A stretch of 64,000 nt of DNA from Nipponacmea schrenckii (taxonomy: Eukaryota; Mollusca; Gastropoda; Lottiidae): the NCBI GenBank assembly GCA_030562195.1, contig JAUJPP010000012.1:15314001-15378000 (forward strand), in the 5' to 3' direction. Of the stretch, positions 56,668 through 64,000 are shown in pieces. The notes beneath the pieces were generated by a model. That model ran no database searches, had not been told where the DNA came from, and saw nothing but the letters and a program-made list of their open reading frames with translations. Numbering within the stretch: the first letter of the stretch is position 1; every line of letters starts with the position of its first letter. The translations under genes were made by a program, and so were the position numbers.

Positions 56668-58284
56668 CTCTACATTCGCAGGACGGGCATCCGTCATTGC
56701 CAATTCTCATTCCATATGGACAATGCATACGGCATAAATCAACAGAGCAACCTTAAAACAAAGCATGCAGCACGATTAGTCGATCTGACTTAAGATGATA
56801 ACTTAAAATTTAAAAGCCAGTTGTTATGTCAATGAGTCGCGTGATATTTGTTAGTTAAGGTTAAATCAATGCCATTCTCTTAACAGGTTCCTAATAATCT
56901 AGTACCAATATCATCTTAGAATCTTAATTTTTCAGTCCTACCCAGAATACGGTGCCTCCAATTATGTTTAAACTGTCGTCTCGCGTGGATGACACTATCT
57001 GCAGTCCATTTTCTTAAATGCATCCGTTATCTTTGTTCATATTCATTGCTCAATGCAAAATCATATGGCGCCGTATGTGGTTCAAAATACAATCCAAATC
57101 AAATTGTACAAAATCTTAAAATCATTTCGTCATTTCTAAGGTAGAATTGAAAAATCCTATAAAATTGAAGTATTTTTACGTGTAATATCTCCTATCTTAT
57201 TTATTTTTGCAATTTTAGAAGAACGCGCAGAACGCGCATTGTAACATTTGGAACTTAAAATCAGAGCCTTAAATGAAATTAATACAATAATCAGACTTCG
57301 ATTAGATATCCTGATGCGTTTAACTGGCCGAATATATTTTAACTTTATTTTCCCAGAAACCTCACTAAACCCATGGTTGGGTAACTTAGGTTAAATGTAA
57401 TGCCAAATACTCAGATCCTGTGACAGTAACGATAGAAAACATGGAGTACTTGTCACATAGTTAGATTACATTTGTTGTGTAATTCTAGATCCTTAAATGT
57501 TATTGTTCTAAGGTATATCTCAAACAACGTAAAAAAAAATCTTACATGTACAGGTATGACAGCCATCGTCAGTCATACCCTGGTATTGGGGCGATGGACA
57601 GATGAGATCTGGACAGTTGAATTCTGGACAAAATTCTTGGGGAATTGGTAACCTGGCTACAGCAACCACTGAAATACAAATACTATCAGCGACAATATTT
57701 CATACATAACACGATATTTTATGCAAACGGCGATTGAATGGTCCGAGACTGGTATGCCAACGTCATTCCCGTTTTCTATCATGAAAATTTCTCTTGTCCA
57801 GTCAAAGACATATGCCCACCATTTGCTGTGCTGTATTAGTCAGGAAGAAGGTATTCTTCCTTTTTAACGATTACCACATAAAACCGCAGGAATGGCTAAA
57901 TCTCGTGTGTCCCATAGAAACAAATTGACTCCACTCTCTAACATAGACTCTTGCTCTTCTTGACTACGATAGCCTCCTATTTGTTAATTTTCACTTATCG
58001 TAGGATCTTGTCCAGCTTGTACCATCCAACATATTGCCCCATGCCTTTATAATAATAATAATAATAATTATAAACTCTTTATCTTATTGTTAGGACAGGT
58101 CTAACATTCAGCCCTTAAGTCACCCAGCCTGCATTAATGACAGAAGAAAACCTAATTGAAAAATCACTTGCAAGGCTTTCGTGTTAACAAGAAAGTGCCC
58201 AACACACTAATCTTAACACATTTAACTAATAATAATTCATTACTTACCAACAGTGGCACAAAGCAACAAAACTACAGCCTTCAT
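56668..58284 (-). CDS. Antistasin-like secreted protein, inverted paralogue, last exon not found
   Basis: Exons 58284-58248, 57668-57546 and 56751-56668 have exactly the same lengths (37, 123 and 84 bases), phases and splice context as gene 1. The protein keeps the signal peptide (MKAVVLLLCATV...) and all twelve cysteines (TDDGCHTCTC; NDGCPSCEC). Substitutions cluster between cysteines (SVDLC for SGASC, ICPSPQ for NCPPPK). The donor GTGAGC after exon 3 is intact, but homology stops about 43 bases into intron 3. If intron 3 is retained, the frame adds about 17 residues and then stops. It is possibly functional with a new terminal exon, or a recent pseudogene. Confidence 0.75.
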
Positions 58285-58989
58285 ATTGGATCGTTGTTAT
58301 AGACTGATATGTTCAGAAAATATAATGATAAATCTGATATATTTATAATGATAGTTTATTACTATTATTGCCAAATTACCCGCTTTGATAGGGACAAACA
58401 ACATAATGGCGATTTAAATATTAGGAAATGGGAGGTTAATAGTATATAATGACTGTGTTTAATTTACGTCAAGCGTTATTAACAATATTATCTAATTTTA
58501 AAAGCGGTATGAACAGTTGGTAGAATTGCGTAAAATATATACCACATTTGGAATTCTCATAAAAGGGACTGGGGGGTTCTAGATTACATTAAGAGGGCTC
58601 TATATGTGTGATCATAGAGGAATTAATCGTGTGTTTTCTGCATTGCTATACAGCGTCATATCATGAATTTTCAAAAATGGTAAATATAAGCATATATTCA
58701 TTAGTGAATTGTCATAAAGTAACAGAATCCCTTAAAATCTGTAAAACTCACAAAACTTAGTCATTTTTTAAAAACGCTTAACGTTTTTCAATAATCAAAT
58801 GCATTTATATAGATAATAACTTAGTTATTTGGATGTTTATTTATCTTTTTATGTTATTTATGGAAGCTGGTATATTTATTGATGAATAGAGCACTTATTA
58901 GCCAAGTTTCCAAATTTCCAAAGTTGATGGTCTTTCTAGGACCTATTATTCCTTTAACTAAGACCTATCTGAGCTAGGGAATGTACATT

Positions 58990-59330
58990 ATATGCACGTT
59001 TTAGATCAAACACACGAAAATTATCCCCATGAAAAATTTTCTAATGAGTAGCGTTTATACTTAGGCCAGATAAGAAGCTGTGAAATTTCGTATTACGTAT
59101 CAAGATCAATGTGAAGAGGTTTGCATTATGTGTTGTGGATAGACCGTATATAATAGGTTGTATTCCTTGTGAAACTTTAATGTTTTCTTAAAGGAAATCT
59201 ATTTTTTAAAATCACCTCATAGTATTGTTTTAGCTATTCGGCAATTCTCATTCGTCCAGTGAGAGTAATAATATTGTGACCTGAATAATCAAGTGTATAG
59301 CTGAAACGCACTCCAATGATATTTCTTTAT
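58990..59330. other. No identified gene
   Basis: AT-rich spacer between the inverted duplication and the Penelope-like relic. Confidence 0.3.
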
Positions 59331-59334
59331 TTTT

Positions 59335-60270
59335 TCATATGTCGTAGTACAAGGTTGTCATTTAAGTTCTGATTTTTGGAATATGCAACTATCATTTTCT
59401 GCTTATAGACATTGTGGAATTTCTCTTGAAAACTCTTATAATAGGCATGAACTATCTCTGCTTGCTTTAATGCTGGCTGTATTGAACGGACAACAAAGAG
59501 TGTTGTGCCCGCATTATGGTGAATATTAAGTCCTATAGGTCTTGCTGTATTTAATGTCTCAATCCAATGGGTTTCCCTAGATTCAGGTAGTTTTATCTTC
59601 CATCCTCCCTAACTCTCCCCAGTACTATACCTCTCTATCTGGCCAACACCACTCATGTAAAAAAAAACTGATCCGTGCCAAACATATTAATAGTTACTAA
59701 TAGTGAACGGATCAGGTTACACGTCAAGTGAATGGTCGTCAAGATTGAAATGATTAAAGCAGGCTTGTCTTTCTTTAATTAAATATCTGTGAGGATAACA
59801 ACGAGTGCGTAATTCGTTCTTTGTTTCTCCGACATATTGTCTGGGGCATTTCTGACATGATATAAAGTATATTACATTCGAGTTTTTACATGTTAGATTC
59901 TCCTGAATCGAGCATCTTTTATTCGTAGAGTTACTTTAAAACATGTTCAGCATCTACTTGACATACACGGGGCACTCATTAAGCCTGGATGTACTTTAGT
60001 TGCTATGCTTTTTATGTTTCTTGATTTATGTATGTTATGGCTGAAATAAGCTGAGTGTCATTTCTTTAAAATATACTTTGATATTCATAAGTCGCTGCTA
60101 TGTAATCTCCTTTGAAGACAGTGGTATTGAGAAAATCTATCCCGTGTCTGACGTTAGTTTGATGAACGGATCGTGGTTGTTGAGGATTTCAAAGAATTGC
60201 CAAAATTGTCTTCAGAGTAAGTCCAAACCATGAAAAGCGTCCGTAAAATGTCGTAGAGTCGTACCTGGAA
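59335..60270 (-). mobile_element. Penelope-like element relic with GIY-YIG endonuclease core
   Basis: On minus, RT remnants lie at 60260-60060 (DNFGNSLKSSTTT-type, frameshifted; matches FWQFFEILNNHH of the 16.6-kb copy). Then come the linker PGLMSAPCMSSRC (about 60000) and the GIY-YIG core: KNSNVIYFISCQKCPRQYVG then ETKNELRTRC (59910-59800). A short repeat is inserted at about 59595-59735. The C-terminal part follows: RETHWIETLNTARPIGLNIH to MIVAYSKNQNLNDNLVLRH (59580-59340). PLEs use GIY-YIG for target cutting. Frameshifts make it inactive. Confidence 0.75.
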
Positions 60271-60367
60271 TCCAACATAAAGATTTTCTAATTAAAACTA
60301 AAAATTTTATTTTTTTAATTTTTGAAATTATCTTTGTAAAATGTCCAAAATGTACTAGAGGCACCCG

Positions 60368-61460
60368 TTATGAGGGACGCCAAGGATGAGGGGGATTATA
60401 TGAATATACATGTATTTTATTTTCTCTCTTACAAACATCTTGAAAGGTTTTGTTATTTGACCAATCTGCAGTTTTCAATATATCTGAAATAGGACAACCA
60501 GAATTAAAAGCAGCTGAGGAAGATGCCCCCCTTGTAGAGTGTGCCTTGAAAGGGGAAATGTCAATACCTGCTAGACCCAGACAAGATTTAATCCAACTGG
60601 CTATGGTTTCCGAAATAATAGCTCTATAAGTTAAATAGCATACAAACATTTGAGATTATTTCCTCTTTTCTGCAGTTCTTAATAAATAGGCTCTGAGAGT
60701 TGTGCACGGACATATGCTTGATTTCTTGAAATTTGATAGATTGATGGAATAAAGCGGTTAAGACTCTTTGGATGTCTTAATAACCTTGTTAATACCAAGC
60801 GTTATTACCTTGCCCAAGTCATGCAAAGCATCCAAGCTCAAGCAAGATAGAGTCTGGCATCGTTGTGCAGTTGGTAAGGCTAACAAGAAAACAGTTTTAA
60901 GGTGAGTTCTTTTATCGACAGTGTATCCATTGGATACATAGAACCAAGAAAATTCAATAACACAGATGCACCCCATGTAAAGAGATATCGTGGTTTTGGG
61001 GTTGGTTTAAGAGACAGTCATTTCCCATAATGTCCATTGTTTGAATAATTGCAGATCTTGCAGTATTTACAACAGAATAGGAACTACCTTGAGACAAAGT
61101 TTCCATGGGATTACTTTTCCGCCAATCTATCCAAAGAGTCCACCTTTTCCAGGCCAGACCATATTGTTTATTTGTTCTTAGTCGCCAAGAGTCAATGATT
61201 TTTTATTGTAGCATTTTCTGATAAGCCTTTACGTATGACGTATCCGCTGACACAAGACAAGCGGTCAGGTTAAGTTCCTTTCCCCCCGAGAGTTTATACC
61301 ACTCGAAGGTAAGCTCAAAATGTCCTTCCTGGCAGGAAGACGAGCTGGATGTTGTATTAACATTGAAAGAAGAATTGGATACCATACCTGTGTTTCCAAT
61401 CGGGTACGATAACCAAGAACCCTCAGAACTTTTTCCTGTGTGATTTTCAAAAAACTCGAC
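60368..61460 (-). mobile_element. DIRS-type tyrosine recombinase with upstream RNase H end, pseudogene
   Basis: On minus: VLGYRTRLETQVWYPILLSM, HPARLPARKDILSLP (61430-61310), the RNase H to recombinase junction common in DIRS/Ngaro elements. Then LTACLVSADTSYVKAYQKML, a stop, IIDSWRLRTNKQYGLAWKRW and SSYSVVNTARSAI, the core-binding domain. Next is LKTVFLLALPTAQRCQTLSC with the first catalytic Arg (60910-60830), then KAHSTRGASSSAAFNSG and ILKTADWSNNKTF with the HxxR box (60545-60430). The terminal VYSYNPP may hold the Tyr region. Stops and frameshifts inactivate it. Confidence 0.75.
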
Positions 61461-61544
61461 CTATCAAACTGAAAGGGGGAAACATATGGATAAAAACTAG
61501 ACCAATTTAAGGAGAAAGTATCACATCCGGAACTTAGCGGACCT

Positions 61545-62450
61545 GGCCCCTATTCTCGAAACGATCCTAGCTAGGATCGATCCTAGGAACTTAGGAAAAT
61601 TATTAAGACGTCCAAAATTTAAGATAGTTCCTATTCTCAAAACGATCCTACAGGTATCCCAACTTTGCCATCCTATCCTAACTTAGGACAGGTAACTCTC
61701 CAACTTAGGGGTACGAAAATGCTAAGGAATTACTTGTGACGTCAGCGTGTAGTCTACCACAATACTATCAACTCGAACGGTCCAGAACAAGGTAAGATTT
61801 CCGTTTTTTTTGACAGATGCACAAAGGGAAACAACAATTAGATTAGATGCGATCCCTGATTTGATAATATCCATTCCCGCATTAAAAATAACTATCTGCA
61901 CCCCTGTCCCTGATGCCATACGAATATCACGTAGAAGAAACTGGGGAGGTCAGATTTGTCGGGCTTGTTTTTATGTTGGATAGGTAAAATGGCTGCAACA
62001 ACATTTGATATTTCATATGATAGTTTCTTATAATAGTAATAAAAGGAAAAGTCTATACTGATAGAAGGGAGGTAACAAGTTTTATGTGACATTGTCATTA
62101 GACTAGGCTACGGGCCGAAATAATATACTATAGTAGATCAAACGTACCGTAGATCCGCGTCGCAGATCGCTTGGATATTCACTCCGTGAAATCCTTTCCG
62201 GCAAACATAAACAAATTTGTCGTCCTTTGGCCTGACGATAGGAATCAAAGTACCATCGATACAGCCAATAACGCTAGGAAAATTGTTACCGTCGACAAAA
62301 TCGATCTTGACACACTGGGCTGTGAAACTCCATGCAGATCTCCCAATTCAGACTGGAACCCGCCACCGGCAAAATATCTTAATGTAATAAGCACTTGCAG
62401 GTCAGCGTTCAGCGAACTGGAACGCTTAGTATTGTGTTATACTATATATA
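61545..62450 (-). mobile_element. PIF/Harbinger transposase fragment with one terminal repeat
   Basis: On minus, NADLQVLITLRYFAGGGFQS, ELGDLHGVSQPSVSRS (62440-62320) is the helix-turn-helix region of HARBI1-like transposases. After a one-frame shift, NNFPSVIGCIDGTLIPIVRP, KDDKFVYVCRKGFHGVNIQA (62290-62180) holds the first catalytic Asp in GCIDGT. The later DDE parts are not recognisable. At 61545, GGCCCCTATTCTCGAAACG resembles transposon ends and is partly repeated at 61629 with CGATCCTA palindromes. The opposite end was not found. Confidence 0.75.
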
Positions 62451-62551
62451 TTGTCATATATATAATGAAAATGATATATTTGACAATGATAAAATGGATA
62501 TCATGATAATTGGTATTGAAATTTACAAACAGAAACTATTGTCATGAGAGA

Positions 62552-62950
62552 TTAAGACTGTGTTAATTTCGGCAATCTACCATGGACAAGGATGTCATTT
62601 AGATTTTTATTTCTTTTGTAGGCAATGACTAAATAATTTTTAAAGACAGTGGGAAATTTTTGTTGTAGATCCTTGTAGAAATGTTTGATTTTTGGAGGAG
62701 CTTGTGAGGTTGTACTGTTAAACTGAATAGCGAAGGGTATAATTTGAAAATCGAATTGAATATTAAGTCCGGATGGGTGAATAGAATTTTCTAAATGATA
62801 TATCAAAAAAATATTCAGTTATTATTTTTTGGAAACTAGCTATAAGTAGTTCAATCAGATGTAATAAATGTATGGTTAGGGGTAATTTTATGTCTAATTC
62901 GAAGATTTTGTCTGCCATGTAAAATGACTGTTTTTTTAAAAGCAAGATAG
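62552..62950 (-). mobile_element. Penelope-like element, C-terminal fragment
   Basis: On minus, HPSGLNIQFDFQIIPFAIQF, KIKHFYKDLQQKFPTVF and NKNLNDILVHGRL match the tails of the Penelope-like relics at 15.8 and 59.4 kb. Upstream (62950-62830) only weak traces of the GIY-YIG end remain. This is a third copy of the same broad family. Confidence 0.6.
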
Positions 62951-63284
62951 GGATAGGGAGATATACACGCTGACGAACTGGGAATCAAGGTATTTTGTTT
63001 TTCGTCGTCGTTCGTATTTTGTGTCTTTGGTCTTTTTAGTTTTATCTGTCGTTTGGTGATTTCTGTGAATTGAGTTGTTAGCGTTAGTTTTGTTGGTTTA
63101 AATGTATTATTTGTAACTACAATAATATAGATAATTTAACCCAAAGTTATTTGTTATTTATGTAAAACATTACGCACTCAAGTGAAGAAGGAGAAAAACG
63201 TTACAATTGGAGCCTTTTGGACCAGGATTTTTTTGTGTCTAACAACAAAACGTACTTAAGGTCGTCACAACACAACATTTGAAG

Positions 63285-63545
63285 TCCTAGAACCGTTCCA
63301 GCGTTCCAGCTTCCAGTTCATAAATTTAAGTTCCAGTTTTTTATATCCAGTTCCTGTTTCCCGTTTCCAGTGTATCTAAAATCCACATTTCAAGTTTCCC
63401 GTTTCCAGTTTCCTGCTTTTATACATGTATATCATAATTCCACGTTACCAGTTTCCAGTTTTCAGTTTTTGATATATAATACTTCCACGTTTCCAGTTTT
63501 TCTATATCAACATTTCAAGCATCCACGTTTCCAGTTTTCAACCAT
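63285..63545 (+). repeat. Degenerate GTTTCCA-type minisatellite
   Basis: Many short units such as GTTTCCAGTTTCC, CGTTTCCAGTTTTC and AAGTTCCAG, irregularly spaced. The 63-aa open frame over it is a product of the repeat. Confidence 0.7.
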
Positions 63546-63553
63546 TTTCGCTA

Positions 63554-64000
63554 TTATTTAACATGGCTACCATTGGTAACGTAAAGAGATTCGCCGCAGG
63601 GCACAGGATTTCCATTCCCTTTATCAATATAGTGGATAAAAATTGGAGCAACAACAATAGCGGTCCGACTATGACACTTTTCATGTGTCATAGAAACTTT
63701 GTAGGTAAAAGTATTGATATGAAAATCCAAGAAGTCTAACTCATGACTGGGTACTAATTGTGATTTGCTCTGTGTTAATGTTAAATCCCAAACTATCAAA
63801 CAGCTTTACTGCTGTCCATGTATTTTTCAGGCACTTTTCTATGGATGTGGAAAAAAAATGAAATAAGAGCACACTATTCCCTGCTTACACAGACAAGCAA
63901 AAATTGGCTTCAGAGTTTCAGTAAATACTCTGGGGGCTGATGAAACACTAAATGGAAGACATGTAAATTCATACAACTTGTTTCTCCAAAAAAAAAAAAG
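63554..64000 (-). mobile_element. DIRS/Ty3-type reverse transcriptase fragment, cut by window edge
   Basis: On minus from the edge: LYEFTCLPFSVSSAPRVF, TETLKPIFACLCKQGIV, the palm segment before the catalytic box. The expected Y.DD is degraded (CSYFIFF). Then, across frames, TAVKLFDSLGFNINTE, SQLVPSHELDFLDFHINTF and KVSMTHEKC, the thumb start. It continues beyond 64000, so more of the element lies outside. Confidence 0.7.

Noticed and set aside
62171..62506. 111-aa plus-strand ORF
   Set aside because: It is the antisense shadow of the Harbinger transposase fragment, which shows real family motifs on the minus strand.

Overview
This is eukaryotic, AT-rich, intron-containing and very repeat-dense DNA, with a 500-base run of N at 23164-23663. 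The host is most likely a lophotrochozoan, probably a bivalve or other mollusc. The clues are Helentron-type elements carrying ~160-bp tandem monomers, Penelope-like and DIRS-like retroelements, antistasin-like secreted proteins, an invertebrate TNF-type ligand, and many TACATGTA-type words. The species call is inference; nothing here identifies it directly.

Host genes are few. (1) Two antistasin-like genes form an inverted pair: 29125-32861 (+), four exons with consistent phases giving 86 aa, and 56668-58284 (-), three matching exons but no recognisable last exon. (2) The C-terminal two exons of a TNF-superfamily ligand lie at 52081-53053 (-). (3) A probable first exon with a clean donor at 20755-20837 (+) is followed by a broken P2X7-type C-terminal domain at 21119-21268, with an unrelated exon-like ORF on the other strand. 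(4) The end of an unidentified secreted or membrane protein lies at 1-243.

The rest is mostly decayed mobile DNA. 0.5-2.7 kb: two LINE reverse-transcriptase ends around a Helentron-like piece. 3.4-5.4 kb and 10.3-13.1 kb: diverged segmental repeats. 6.8-8.0 kb: a DIRS-like gag/RT relic. 8.1-9.8 kb: a LINE ORF1 split by a Helentron-like element. 15.8-17.3 kb: a Penelope-like element. 18.3-20.7 kb: recent duplications. 22.2-23.1 kb: a 161-bp array next to the gap. 30.0-32.1 kb: a 2.2-kb Helentron-like element inside an antistasin intron. 33.6-36.4 kb: an element with perfect terminal inverted repeats and a Myb/SANT-like ORF. 37.7-40.5 kb: a LINE ORF1 running into an 84-bp array. 40.5-47.4 kb: tandemly duplicated Penelope and 'SHYCR' protein relics. 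47.4-49.1 kb: a piggyBac transposase. 50.2-51.2 kb: another Helentron-like array. 51.5-52.0 kb: a Myb/SANT-like relic. 54.5-56.2 kb: a second piggyBac. 59.3-64.0 kb: Penelope, DIRS-type recombinase, Harbinger transposase and RT relics.

The strongest result concerns the Helentron-like family. Two independent pre-insertion sites can be read in the window itself: the paralogous antistasin intron, and the uninterrupted frame of a LINE ORF1. Both show insertion into a TTTT run with no target duplication. A second terminus type keeps the same flanking bases but carries a different palindrome. Several stretches (about 39.4-42.4 kb) look like poor consensus sequence rather than biology.
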